This document shows, piece by piece, positions 26,706-35,031 of a stretch of DNA of 48,320 nucleotides (position 1 is its first letter; every line of letters begins with the position of its first letter). Below the pieces are notes generated by a model. It made no database searches. It was not told the DNA's origin and saw only the letters and a program-made list of their open reading frames with translations. Source of the DNA: Alphaproteobacteria bacterium (GTDB taxonomy: Bacteria > Pseudomonadota > Alphaproteobacteria > Rhizobiales > JAJFHC01). The DNA lies in the NCBI GenBank assembly GCA_021775805.1, contig JAJFHD010000101.1, positions 1-48,320 on the forward strand. The letters run 5' to 3'. The position numbers and the translations under genes are program-made.

Positions 26706-26739
26706 TGCCGCCGGTCTTTTCAACCACTGGAGGAGAGAT

Positions 26740-27891
26740 ATGAAAACATTTCGCAAACTGGCCCTCGGGCTGATCGCAGGCTCGGCGCTGTTCGCCGGCA
26801 CTGCCCAGGCGGCAGATACGGTCAAGATCGGCTTCAACGCGCCGTTGACGGGCTTTGCAGCAGCCGACGGCAAATCGGCACTCAACGGTGCCGAACTGGC
26901 GGTCGAACAGGCCAATGCCGCCGGTGGCATCAACGGCAAGATGATCGAACTTATCCATTATGACGATCAGGCAAGCCCCAAGGAATCCGTACCGATCGCC
27001 ACAAAGCTCATTGAGCAGGACAAGGTTGTCGTGGGCATTTCCGGCAGCTATTCCGGTGCCACCCGTGCCGCCGCCGGTGTCTATCAGGACGCCAAAGTAG
27101 CCTACATTTCAGCGTTTGCCATTCATCCAGACATCACGCGTGCCGGCAACTACGTCTTCCGGACATCCTTCATGGGTGAAGTTCAGGGCCGTGCCGGTGC
27201 CAAACTGATCGGCGAAATGCTCGGTAAGAAGAAGGTTGCCGTCATCACGTTGAAGAACGATTTCGGTAAATCGCTCGCCGCCGGCTTCAAGGAAGCGGCG
27301 TCCAAATTTGGTGCGGAAGTCATTTCCGAATACCAGTACGGCATCAAGGACCGCCAGTTTGGCCCGATTGTGGCCAAGGTCAAATCCGATGCCCCTGACG
27401 CGATCTACGCTTCGGGGTACTTCTTTACGGCCGGGCCGCTGGTCAGCCAGTTGAGGGCAGCGGGCATCACGGTTCCGATCATCGGGCAGGAAGGCTATGA
27501 CAGCCAGAAGTTCATCGAGATTGCTGGACCGGCATCCGAAGGCATTATCATCACCACGTCGCTCAACCGCGACTCCATGGACGCCGAAGCCAAGTCCTTC
27601 ATTGCCGAGTTCGAAAAGAAAGCAGGTCACAAGGCTGACATGGTTGGCGCCTCCGCGCACACCGCGGTCAAGGTTGTGGTCGCGGCCATGAAAGCGGCCG
27701 GCACCGAAGACCGTGCAGCGATCCGCGACGCCATTGCCAAGACAAATCTAGCGGTTTCAACCGGCAACATTTCGTTCAATGCTCTGGGCGAAGTGCAAAA
27801 GGACGTCCAGGTTCAGATCGTCAAGGACGGCAACTGGCACGAGCATTCCGTGATCAGTGATCCTGACCTGCTGGCGCCACCAACCGAGTAA
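26740..27891 (+). CDS. Branched-chain-type ABC receptor (LivJ-like)
   Basis: 383 residues. Signal peptide (MKTFRKLALGLIAGSALFAG, cut near AQAAD), then a type I periplasmic binding fold of the Leu/Ile/Val-receptor family: VKIGFNAPLTGFAAADGKSA, LNGAELAVEQANAAGGI, IPIIGQEGYD-like segments and a closing VQIVKDGNWHE. It should bind the solute in the periplasm for the LivHMGF-type permease encoded next. Position inside the hut unit suggests histidine or a related compound rather than branched-chain amino acids. AGGAGAG lies right before ATG 26740. A stable hairpin follows the gene. Confidence 0.92.
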   Translation: MKTFRKLALGLIAGSALFAGTAQAADTVKIGFNAPLTGFAAADGKSALNGAELAVEQANAAGGINGKMIELIHYDDQASPKESVPIATKLIEQDKVVVGISGSYSGATRAAAGVYQDAKVAYISAFAIHPDITRAGNYVFRTSFMGEVQGRAGAKLIGEMLGKKKVAVITLKNDFGKSLAAGFKEAASKFGAEVISEYQYGIKDRQFGPIVAKVKSDAPDAIYASGYFFTAGPLVSQLRAAGITVPIIGQEGYDSQKFIEIAGPASEGIIITTSLNRDSMDAEAKSFIAEFEKKAGHKADMVGASAHTAVKVVVAAMKAAGTEDRAAIRDAIAKTNLAVSTGNISFNALGEVQKDVQVQIVKDGNWHEHSVISDPDLLAPPTE

Positions 27892-27899
27892 TCCGACAA

Positions 27900-27933
27900 G
27901 GAACACGGAGGCATAGACGCGCCTCCGTGTTCC
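27900..27933 (+). other. Stable intercistronic hairpin after receptor gene
   Basis: A perfect 13-bp stem (GGAACACGGAGGC with GCCTCCGTGTTCC) and an 8-nt loop lies in the 76-base gap between the receptor and first permease genes, without a T-run. This placement is typical of structures that protect the upstream message or thin out transcription, so the receptor is made in excess over the membrane parts. Confidence 0.75.
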
Positions 27934-27967
27934 ATCACCTCTCTGAGGCGCACACGCCGGACATATC

Positions 27968-28834
27968 ATGCTTTATTTCGAACTGGTCATTCAGGGGATC
28001 GTCCAGGGGGCGATCTACGCGCTTGTCGCGTTGGGCTTGACGCTCGTCTATGGCCTCCTGCGGATATTGCATGTGGCTCATGCCGCCCTGTTCACGTTGG
28101 GCGGCTACATCGGAGTCATCGTCACCAACCAGACCGGGTCCTTCGTTCTGGCCCTGGTTGCCGCAGCCCTGATCGTCGGTATCGTCGGCATGGGCATCTA
28201 CCGGCTGGCCTACGAACCCTTGCTCGACAAACCGCCGTTCATCGCCCTGATAGCCTCGATTGCCCTGTTCATTGCAGCAGAAGAAATCTACCGCATAGTG
28301 TTTGGTGCCTATGGCCTGTCTTATCTGAATCCACCGCTGCAAAGCGCCTTTACCATTCCGGGTACCGCAATACTGATCAAGCAGGCCGAACTGCTCGTGA
28401 TCATACTGGCGATATTGCTGCTGCTCGTCCTGGCGAGCTTTTCCCAGCGCACCAGAACCGGCGTTGCCTGGCGGGCCACTGTCAATGAACCGGCGATGGC
28501 GGAGTCCTTTGGCGTCGACATCAAGAAGATCCGCTATCTCAATTTCTTCATCGGCTCGGCGTTGGCCGCGATCGCCGGCGTCCTGGTGGCCCTGCTCAAC
28601 AATCTGGTCGAACCGACCATGGGCAGCGTGCCATCCTACAAGGCACTCGCCATCATCGTGCTCGGCGGCCTGGGCAGCATCCGCGGCACCCTGATTGCCG
28701 CCCTGGCCCTTGGTGTCATCGAGTCCTTCGGCACGATCTACGCCGGCGACCTGCTGGACCGTGATGCCATCGCATTCGCTTTTCTTATCCTTGTTCTCAT
28801 GATCAGGCCTCAGGGCCTGCTGACCAAGGGGTAA
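27968..28834 (+). CDS. ABC permease, LivH type
   Basis: 288 residues, about eight membrane helices. Family signature at the N-terminus (IQGIVQGAIYALVALGLTLVYG), then RILHVAHAALFTLGGYIGV, and the cytoplasmic coupling segment RTRTGVAWRATVNEPAMAESFGVD near 165-190, where it meets the ATPase. The late helix IVLGGLGSIRGTLIAAL is usual. With the LivM-type partner it forms the inner-membrane channel. Third of the importer-linked genes; the next gene starts four bases after its stop. Confidence 0.93.
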   Translation: MLYFELVIQGIVQGAIYALVALGLTLVYGLLRILHVAHAALFTLGGYIGVIVTNQTGSFVLALVAAALIVGIVGMGIYRLAYEPLLDKPPFIALIASIALFIAAEEIYRIVFGAYGLSYLNPPLQSAFTIPGTAILIKQAELLVIILAILLLLVLASFSQRTRTGVAWRATVNEPAMAESFGVDIKKIRYLNFFIGSALAAIAGVLVALLNNLVEPTMGSVPSYKALAIIVLGGLGSIRGTLIAALALGVIESFGTIYAGDLLDRDAIAFAFLILVLMIRPQGLLTKG

Positions 28835-28838
28835 CGAC

Positions 28839-29684
28839 ATGGCCTATGAAATCAGTCTGGCGACCGCTATGGGCATAACAGTATTGTTTGCCCTCAGCCT
28901 CAATTTTGTGACCGGTTTTTGCGGTCAGATTTCGCTCGGCCATAGCGCGTTTTTCGGAATCGGCGCCTACACATCGGCGCTCCTGATGAAAGCCGGTTGG
29001 CCGTTCATTGCAACCCTCCCGGTCGCCGCCCTGCCCGCAGCGATGGTTGGCATCGTGGTCGGTCTTACAAGCCTTCGTGTCCGTCATGATTTCCTCGCGA
29101 TAACGACCATGGGAGTCGGCTTCCTGTTTGTCGGCATCGTGCGCCAACGCGACGCTCTGGGTGGTGAACTCGGCATTTCCGGCATCCCGTCATTTGCCTT
29201 AGGCAAGCCCGGTTTTCTGGGCCTGGTTATCGCATGTGTCATTGTATTTGCGGCCTTCAGCTGGTTTGTCCAGCGCTCCTGGATGGGACGCGCCTTCGAG
29301 GCAATCTCAGAAGATGAGGATACCGCCCGCCTGATGGGCATCGATGTCGCCGGATACAAACTGGCAGCCTTTGCAATTGGCACCGCTGTTGCCGGCATTG
29401 CCGGTGCCCTTTATGCCCAGAACGTCCGTTTCATCGGACCCGACAGTTTCGGCTTTGTCGAGTCCGTGACAGTGCTCGCCATGGTCGTGGTCGGCGGTGT
29501 CGGATCGATTGCCGGCGTTGCGGTGGCCGCCGCAATTCTGAGCGCCCTGCCCCTGTGGTTCCAGTTTCTCGACGATTACAAGCTGTTGTTCTACAGCGCG
29601 CTCCTGTTCGCCATGATGCGGTTTTCACCCGACGGATTGGCCGGACTGTTCCGGCGTCTGACAGGCATGGGGCGCCGGGCATGA
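28839..29684 (+). CDS. ABC permease, LivM type
   Basis: 281 residues, shorter than E. coli LivM (no extra N-terminal helices), as in many alphaproteobacteria. Marks: ALSLNFVTGFCGQISLGHSAF, FFGIGAYTSALLM, the EAA-like coupling loop RAFEAISEDEDTARLMGIDV (about 147-166) and VVGGVGSIAGVAVAAAIL. It pairs with the LivH-type subunit. Its stop overlaps the next gene's ATG (ATGA), so translation is coupled to the ATPase gene. Confidence 0.93.
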   Translation: MAYEISLATAMGITVLFALSLNFVTGFCGQISLGHSAFFGIGAYTSALLMKAGWPFIATLPVAALPAAMVGIVVGLTSLRVRHDFLAITTMGVGFLFVGIVRQRDALGGELGISGIPSFALGKPGFLGLVIACVIVFAAFSWFVQRSWMGRAFEAISEDEDTARLMGIDVAGYKLAAFAIGTAVAGIAGALYAQNVRFIGPDSFGFVESVTVLAMVVVGGVGSIAGVAVAAAILSALPLWFQFLDDYKLLFYSALLFAMMRFSPDGLAGLFRRLTGMGRRA

Positions 29685-30442
29685 CCGAGCTTCTGATCCT
29701 TAATGGCGTATCGGTCCGGTTTGGCGGGTTGCTGGCTGTCGACGATGTTTCGCTCAGCGTCGACCAGGGCGAACTTCTCGGGTTCATCGGCCCCAATGGT
29801 GCGGGCAAGACAACATTGATGCGCGCCATAACCGGCATTGTGATCCCTCAACAGGGCACGATCCAGCTGGATGGCCGTATCCTCAACAACCTGTCCGTCC
29901 ATCAGCGGGTGCACGCAGGCCTGGGCCTAGCCCAGCAAATCGTCGCGCCGTTCAAGTCGATGACCCTTGCCGAAAACGTTGCACTGGCCGTTGCATCAGC
30001 AAAGATAAGGTCGCCGATCAAGGCCATGATGCTGCACGACCGGTCACAGGAACTGAAGCGCGCCCGGGAATTGCTGGCCAAAGTCGGGTTGGGCGACATC
30101 AGCGACGACAGCCCTTCCTCGCTTCCGTTGGGATTCCTGAAACGCCTCGAACTCGCCCGTGCCCTGGCTCTGGCCCCTAAACTGCTGCTGCTCGACGAAC
30201 CGCTCGCCGGGCTCAACCAGACAGAGGCCAATGCCATGGCCGACACCATAAAATCCATCAATGAAACCGGCCAGACGATTGTCCTTATCGAACACAATCT
30301 GCGCGAAGTGACCCGCATCTGTCCCCGGCTCTATGTTCAGGACAACGGCCGCAAACTGGCCGATGGCCCGACCGTCGACGTCATGCAGGACCGGGCTGTA
30401 CTCGACGCCTATCTGGGAGTTGGCAACCATGCTGACGCTTGA
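29681..30442 (+). CDS. ABC ATPase, LivG type
   Basis: 253 residues. Walker A GPNGAGKTTLMRAI (about 37-50), Walker B LLLLDEPLAGL, switch His in IVLIEHNLREV. The signature segment reads SLPLGFLKRLELARAL; the family form is usually LSYGxQRRLEIARAL, so the LSGG equivalent is altered to LPLG. LivG-type members often deviate here, so function is probably kept. ATG 29681 overlaps the LivM stop; a longer frame reading back to 29555 lies in the LivM gene and is not used. Its end overlaps the start of the LivF-type gene by 14 bases. Confidence 0.92.
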   Translation: MTELLILNGVSVRFGGLLAVDDVSLSVDQGELLGFIGPNGAGKTTLMRAITGIVIPQQGTIQLDGRILNNLSVHQRVHAGLGLAQQIVAPFKSMTLAENVALAVASAKIRSPIKAMMLHDRSQELKRARELLAKVGLGDISDDSPSSLPLGFLKRLELARALALAPKLLLLDEPLAGLNQTEANAMADTIKSINETGQTIVLIEHNLREVTRICPRLYVQDNGRKLADGPTVDVMQDRAVLDAYLGVGNHADA

Positions 30443-31139
30443 TCGTGTGACAGCAGGGTACGGCGACGTCGTGGCCATCGAACAGATCTCGTTCGCTATC
30501 GAAAAGGGAACCACGTTTGCTCTGCTGGGCGCCAACGGTGCCGGCAAGTCGACAACAATTCGGACGATCGCCGGTCACGTCAAGCCAAAGTCGGGATCAC
30601 TTTCACTGAATGGCAAAGATCTGACCAACGTCCCCACCTCCGATCGGGTCGGCCTTGGCATTGCCCTGGTTCCCGAAGGACGCAAGCTTTTCTCGGACCT
30701 CTCGGTTGCCGAAAACCTGGTGGTCGGCGGCTACAGCCGTATCAAGTCGGCTCAACAGGACAACATGGACCGTGTCACCGGGCATTTCCCGCGTCTGGGA
30801 GAACGGTTTCACCAGAAGGCCGGATCGCTTTCCGGCGGCGAGCAGCAGATGCTGGCAATCGGCCGCGCCCTGATGGCGGAACCGGATCTGCTGCTGATCG
30901 ACGAGCTTTCACTCGGACTGATGCCCAAGGTGATCGATGACTGCTACACTGTTATCAACGATCTGAGAGAGGTCGGGCTCACGATCTTGCTGGTCGAGCA
31001 GAACACCGAACGGGCCCTCGACATCGCCGAGCAGGTCTGCATCCTTGAATCCGGCAGGATCAGCTGGACCGGCACGGCACAAGATGCCCGAGGCAACCAG
31101 GATCTCGTGCAATCGCTTCTCGGACTTTCAACCGGCTAA
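30429..31139 (+). CDS. ABC ATPase, LivF type
   Basis: 236 residues. Opens MLTLDRVTAGYGDVVAIEQI, Walker A GANGAGKSTTIRTI, signature SLSGGEQQMLAIGRALM, Walker B LLLIDELSLGLMPK (family form DEPSxGLAPx; here Leu replaces the usual Pro), and LLVEQNTERAL as the switch. LivF partners LivG in the ATPase pair. It overlaps the LivG-type gene and is followed by hutH 30 bases on, which ties the importer to the histidine pathway. Confidence 0.92.
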   Translation: MLTLDRVTAGYGDVVAIEQISFAIEKGTTFALLGANGAGKSTTIRTIAGHVKPKSGSLSLNGKDLTNVPTSDRVGLGIALVPEGRKLFSDLSVAENLVVGGYSRIKSAQQDNMDRVTGHFPRLGERFHQKAGSLSGGEQQMLAIGRALMAEPDLLLIDELSLGLMPKVIDDCYTVINDLREVGLTILLVEQNTERALDIAEQVCILESGRISWTGTAQDARGNQDLVQSLLGLSTG

Positions 31140-31169
31140 AAAACCGGCTCTATGACAGGAACTGTGCCC

Positions 31170-32711
31170 ATGAACCGCGTACTGACAATCGAACCCGGCA
31201 ACCTGTCGCTTCGCGCCGCCCGTGCGATCCTCTCAGGCGGAGTGACCATCGACCTGTCTGGAGAATGGCGTGCCAAGGTCGAAGCCTCGGCGAAGACTGT
31301 CTCCGATATCATTGAGACCGGCGATGTTGTTTATGGTGTGAATACCGGCTTCGGAATTCTCGCGCGCAACACGATCCCGGACGAGCAGCTCCGCGAGCTT
31401 CAGGTCCGGCTGGTGCGGTCGCACCAAACCGGCGTCGGCAAACCACTCCCTGACGAGATCGTTCGCCTCATTCTGGTGCTCAAGGCCTGCTCGCTTGCCC
31501 GAGGATACTCCGGCGTCCGGCCGTTACTCGTAGAAACACTCGTCGCCATGGCAAATCGGGGCATTTATCCGTGCATCCCCGAAAAGGGTTCTGTCGGCGC
31601 CTCCGGCGACCTTGCTCCGCTGGCACACATGGCCGCCGCATTAATCGGTGAAGGCAAGGTTTGCGTCGACGGCAAAACCATGGACGCCTCAAGTGCCTTG
31701 GCGGACGCCGGTCTCTCACCTGTGCGTCTCGAAGCCAAGGAAGGCCTCGCCCTGCTCAACGGCACACAGGTGTCGACGGCACTTGCCCTCAAGGGATTGT
31801 TCGGTGCCGAGGATGCGTTTTGCGCGGGCCTCACATCGGGTGCCCTGTCCATCGATGCCATGAAAGGCAGCGACACGCCGTTTGACCCCCGAATTCACGA
31901 AATTCGCGGGCACCAGGGCCAGATCGACGTGGCAGCAATCCTGAGATCACTGATGGACGGCAGTGTGATCCGCGATAGCCACCTGGAGTGCGACCGCGTC
32001 CAGGACCCCTACTCCCTGCGCTGTCAGCCTCAAGTGATGGGCGCCTGCCTCGATCACATACGCCATGCAGCGATAACCCTCAAAACCGAAGCCAACGCGG
32101 TATCGGACAATCCGCTGGTGTTTTCCGAACAGGGCGAGATTCTCTCGGGCGGCAACTTTCACGCCGAACCGGTTGCCATTGCAGCAGACCAGCTCGCCAT
32201 CGCCATCGCCGAAATCGGCGCCCTGTCCGAACGCCGCACGGCCCTGCTTGTCGACCCGGTGATGAGTGGTCTGCCCGCATTTCTGGTTGCTAACCCCGGC
32301 ATCAATTCAGGCTTCATGATCGCCCAGGTCACCGCCGCCGCCCTTGCCAGCGAGAACAAATCGCTGGCCCACCCCGCCAGCGTCGACAGCCTGCCCACGT
32401 CTGCCAATCAGGAAGACCATGTCTCAATGGCGACATACGCTGCCCGGCGCCTGGCGGCCATGTGTGAAAACACAATCGGGATCATTGCCATTGAGTTTCT
32501 GTCTGCCTGCCAGGGGCTCGAATTCCATAGGCCCCTTGAAACCTCACTGGCGCTCGCGATTGCTAGAAACACCATACGATCCCGAATTCCCGCCTTTGAC
32601 GAAGACCGTGAACTGGCCTCCGACATCGAGGCCGTCAGCACAATGATCACCACCCATGAACTTTTGGCGCCGGTGGTCACGACGCTGTTCCCGTCACTCG
32701 GCTCTTCGTGA
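31170..32711 (+). CDS. hutH: Histidine ammonia-lyase
   Basis: 513 residues, typical length. It removes ammonia from L-histidine to give urocanate. The self-made MIO electrophile arises from Ala-Ser-Gly at 144-146 (GSVGASGDLAPLAHMA), and the catalytic Tyr is in VVYGVNTGFG (Tyr55). ALLNGTQVSTALALKGL, RCQPQVMGACLDHIR and SANQEDHVSMA are further family blocks. ATG 31170 is preferred over the in-frame ATG at 31152 because ACAGGAACT lies just before it and family members start MxxxLxIxPGxLSL. It ends the hutC unit. First step of the pathway although last in the operon. Confidence 0.96.
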   Translation: MNRVLTIEPGNLSLRAARAILSGGVTIDLSGEWRAKVEASAKTVSDIIETGDVVYGVNTGFGILARNTIPDEQLRELQVRLVRSHQTGVGKPLPDEIVRLILVLKACSLARGYSGVRPLLVETLVAMANRGIYPCIPEKGSVGASGDLAPLAHMAAALIGEGKVCVDGKTMDASSALADAGLSPVRLEAKEGLALLNGTQVSTALALKGLFGAEDAFCAGLTSGALSIDAMKGSDTPFDPRIHEIRGHQGQIDVAAILRSLMDGSVIRDSHLECDRVQDPYSLRCQPQVMGACLDHIRHAAITLKTEANAVSDNPLVFSEQGEILSGGNFHAEPVAIAADQLAIAIAEIGALSERRTALLVDPVMSGLPAFLVANPGINSGFMIAQVTAAALASENKSLAHPASVDSLPTSANQEDHVSMATYAARRLAAMCENTIGIIAIEFLSACQGLEFHRPLETSLALAIARNTIRSRIPAFDEDRELASDIEAVSTMITTHELLAPVVTTLFPSLGSS

Positions 32712-32721
32712 CCTTGCCGTG

Positions 32722-32748
32722 GCCGTAAACTAGTAGAATTATTACGGC
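32722..32748 (+). terminator. Possible hairpin after hutH
   Basis: GCCGTAA and TTACGGC flank a 13-nt AT-rich loop starting 10 bases after the hutH stop. The stem is short and no long T-run follows, so it is only a candidate terminator. Confidence 0.35.
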
Positions 32749-32841
32749 TAAGTAACGTCGGACAGCGCCCGTATTCTGGCGCCAACTTGCGGTTGCGCCA
32801 GTGCGCACACGACATAGGGGGAAATGCCAACCGCACGCCGA

Positions 32842-32855
32842 TTGACCTTTGTCAA
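32842..32855. promoter_or_regulatory. CRP/FNR-type box upstream of ACR3 gene
   Basis: TTGACCTTTGTCAA is a perfect inverted repeat of TTGAC around four bases, the same half-site form as the box at 11840. It lies 97 bases before the ACR3-family gene. Confidence 0.45.
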
Positions 32856-32951
32856 CACACTGTCATGGTTCCCGGTCTTACATGAGGTGGAACCCGGCCT
32901 TGTTGCACGGGCAAACAATCACGGCAGGACAGAAACAAGAATGGGATTCGC

Positions 32952-34034
32952 ATGAATACGGAAAGCACGGCGTTGGATGCAAGCCCACCGAACGCGATTG
33001 GGTTCTTCGAAAAGTGGTTGTCTGTGTGGATCGCTTTTTGCATCGCTACGGGTGTTATCTTAGGCAATGCAATGCCGGATCTGTTTCGGTTCCTTGCCGG
33101 CCTGGAGTATGCATCTGTCAATTTGATTGTCGCGTTACTTATTTGGGGAATGGTCTACCCCATGATGGTGAACGTGGACTTTACCAGCCTTCGTCACATC
33201 GGTGACCGACCAAAAGGGCTGGTTATTACCCTTGTCGTCAATTGGCTGGTCAAGCCGTTCACGATGGCCGCCCTCGGCGTGCTTTTTTTTGAAGTCCTTT
33301 TTGCCGGCATCATCGCTCCCGCCGATGCGCAGCAGTACATTGCTGGGCTCATTCTGCTCGGCGCCGCACCGTGCACGGCGATGGTGTTCGTCTGGTCGCA
33401 ACTCACACGTGGCGATGCGACCTACACGCTCGTCCAAGTGTCATTAAACGACATCATCATGGTTTTCGCCTTTGCACCGATTGTCGCATTGCTTCTCGGT
33501 GTCACCGATATCGATGTTCCGTGGCAGACACTGATATTGTCTGTCGCACTGTATGTTGTTGTTCCGCTCATTGCCGGTGCCATCACGCGAAGTTACCTGA
33601 CCGGCAGTGCTGAGAGTGGGGAAGCCGATGAGGCTGAAATCGTGCGCTTCACCAACCGGGCCAAACCGATTTCCGTGGTCGCGCTTCTCGCCACTGTGGT
33701 TCTGCTCTTCGGTTTTCAGGGCCACGTAATCCTCGAACAACCCACACTCATTGCACTGATCGCCTTGCCGCTCCTGATACAATCCTACGGCATCTTCGCA
33801 GTTGCCTACGGGGCAGCCTATTTGTGGCGGGTCCCGTTCAATGTAGCAGCGCCATGCGCGCTGATCGGGACTTCGAACTTCTTCGAACTGGCCGTCGCAG
33901 TTGCCATCGGCCTCTTCGGCCTGAATTCGGGCGCCGCGCTGACGACTGTGGTGGGTGTACTCGTCGAGGTCCCGGTCATGCTGTCGCTTGTCGCTTTCGC
34001 AAATCGAACACGTGGCCTTTTCCCGGCCGCATGA
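32952..34034 (+). CDS. ACR3-family arsenite efflux permease
   Basis: 360 residues with ten hydrophobic helices. Key family elements: [16 protein letters not shown] near helix 3, [20 protein letters not shown] with the conserved helix-4 Cys, and [13 protein letters not shown] with the conserved helix-9 Glu. ACR3 proteins export arsenite (sometimes antimonite) across the inner membrane, driven by the proton gradient. No arsR, arsC or arsH is nearby, which is unusual; the gene sits between hutH and the hutF-linked SDR. The start ATG 32952 is the usual family length, although the ribosome site is weak. Arsenite as substrate follows from the family. Confidence 0.88.
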   Translation: MNTESTALDASPPNAIGFFEKWLSVWIAFCIATGVILGNAMPDLFRFLAGLEYASVNLIVALLIWGMVYPMMVNVDFTSLRHIGDRPKGLVITLVVNWLVKPFTMAALGVLFFEVLFAGIIAPADAQQYIAGLILLGAAPCTAMVFVWSQLTRGDATYTLVQVSLNDIIMVFAFAPIVALLLGVTDIDVPWQTLILSVALYVVVPLIAGAITRSYLTGSAESGEADEAEIVRFTNRAKPISVVALLATVVLLFGFQGHVILEQPTLIALIALPLLIQSYGIFAVAYGAAYLWRVPFNVAAPCALIGTSNFFELAVAVAIGLFGLNSGAALTTVVGVLVEVPVMLSLVAFANRTRGLFPAA

Positions 34035-34109
34035 GGAAACCACGAAGGGCATCCCGGGAAGATTGTAAAACCAGCCCTATCGCGGTGAACCACGAATCAG
34101 CACCAGCGT

Positions 34110-34937
34110 TCACAACCCCACGGACAAGCCGCCGGCAACCGGCAAGGCGACCCCTGTCACATATGATGACGCCGGTCCGGCCAGATAGGTTATCACGTCG
34201 GCGACTTCTTCAGGCATGCCGGCCCGCCTGAGCGCGACCCCGGCGTAGCGCTGTTCCATCACCGTCTCGACAGGCAAGCCGTTTTCGGCGGCAATTCTGG
34301 TGTTCACGCCCATGTGCATGTCGGTCATCGTGTACCCCGGACACACCGCATTGCACCGTATGCCCTGGCCGCCGAACTCGGCCGCAATCGTCTTTGTCAG
34401 GCCGATGACGCCGTGCTTCATCGCCGTGTAGGCGCCAAATCCGGCTTCCGCGCCCAGGCTCCCGGTGGATCCCACATTGACAATCACCCCGCCGCCCGCC
34501 GCCTGAAAACACGGTATGACAGCCTGACAGAACTTCATGGGGCCCAGAAGATTGACCTGGAAGCTGGTCTCCCAGTCACTCTCGGTTGCCTCCAGAAACG
34601 GTCCCGTACCAACCGTTGTTCCGGCATTGTTGACCAGGACATCGAAACCGCCGAACACCTCCCGGGTCTTCTCCAGGCACCGGGCGATGTCCTGCCGCTT
34701 GGTTACGTCCACCTCCAATGCAAGCGCGCGGCCACCGTCCTGTTCAATCAGTTCGACAATCTCCGCAAGGCGTTGCGCATTGCTCGCGCCTGAAGCGTCC
34801 GTCGTGCCGGTTGACGCAACATCGGTGACGATCACGCACGCCCCTTCTTTGGCCAAACGATGAGCCGTTGCCCGGCCGATGCCCCTGGGCGCTGCGGCTC
34901 CTGTTACGATGGCAGTCTTGCCGTCGAGAAGTTTCAC
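34110..34937 (-). CDS. SDR-family oxidoreductase in the hutF unit
   Basis: 275 residues, classical short-chain dehydrogenase. Cofactor motif TGAAAPRGIGRATAHRLA (TGxxxGIG with a two-residue insert), LVNNAGTTVGTGPF, catalytic Ser in VNVGSTGSLG and Tyr-x3-Lys in AYTAMKHGVIGL, then RCNAVCPGYTMTDM. NAD is favoured by Asp at the end of beta-2 (VIVTDVAS). The start is GTG 34937 with a strong AAAGGAGG seven bases before it. It follows hutF by 94 bases on the same strand, so it is probably co-transcribed. No role in the standard histidine pathway is known; the substrate is open. Confidence 0.85.
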   Translation of the reverse strand: MKLLDGKTAIVTGAAAPRGIGRATAHRLAKEGACVIVTDVASTGTTDASGASNAQRLAEIVELIEQDGGRALALEVDVTKRQDIARCLEKTREVFGGFDVLVNNAGTTVGTGPFLEATESDWETSFQVNLLGPMKFCQAVIPCFQAAGGGVIVNVGSTGSLGAEAGFGAYTAMKHGVIGLTKTIAAEFGGQGIRCNAVCPGYTMTDMHMGVNTRIAAENGLPVETVMEQRYAGVALRRAGMPEEVADVITYLAGPASSYVTGVALPVAGGLSVGL

Positions 34938-35031
34938 GTCGTTTCCTCCTTTGGGTCATTTGAGCGGTCAGGAACACATACCCTCTTCAATACCTGCATC
35001 AGCTTGGCCGACCCTGCGCCGGTCAGCCGTC

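Noticed and set aside
27935..28840. 301-codon Gln/Asp-rich frame opposite the LivH-type gene
   Set aside because: Odd composition typical of the antisense of a membrane protein gene.
31128..31150. Repeated ACCGGCT around an A-run between the LivF-type gene and hutH
   Set aside because: The copies are direct, not inverted, so no terminator hairpin forms.
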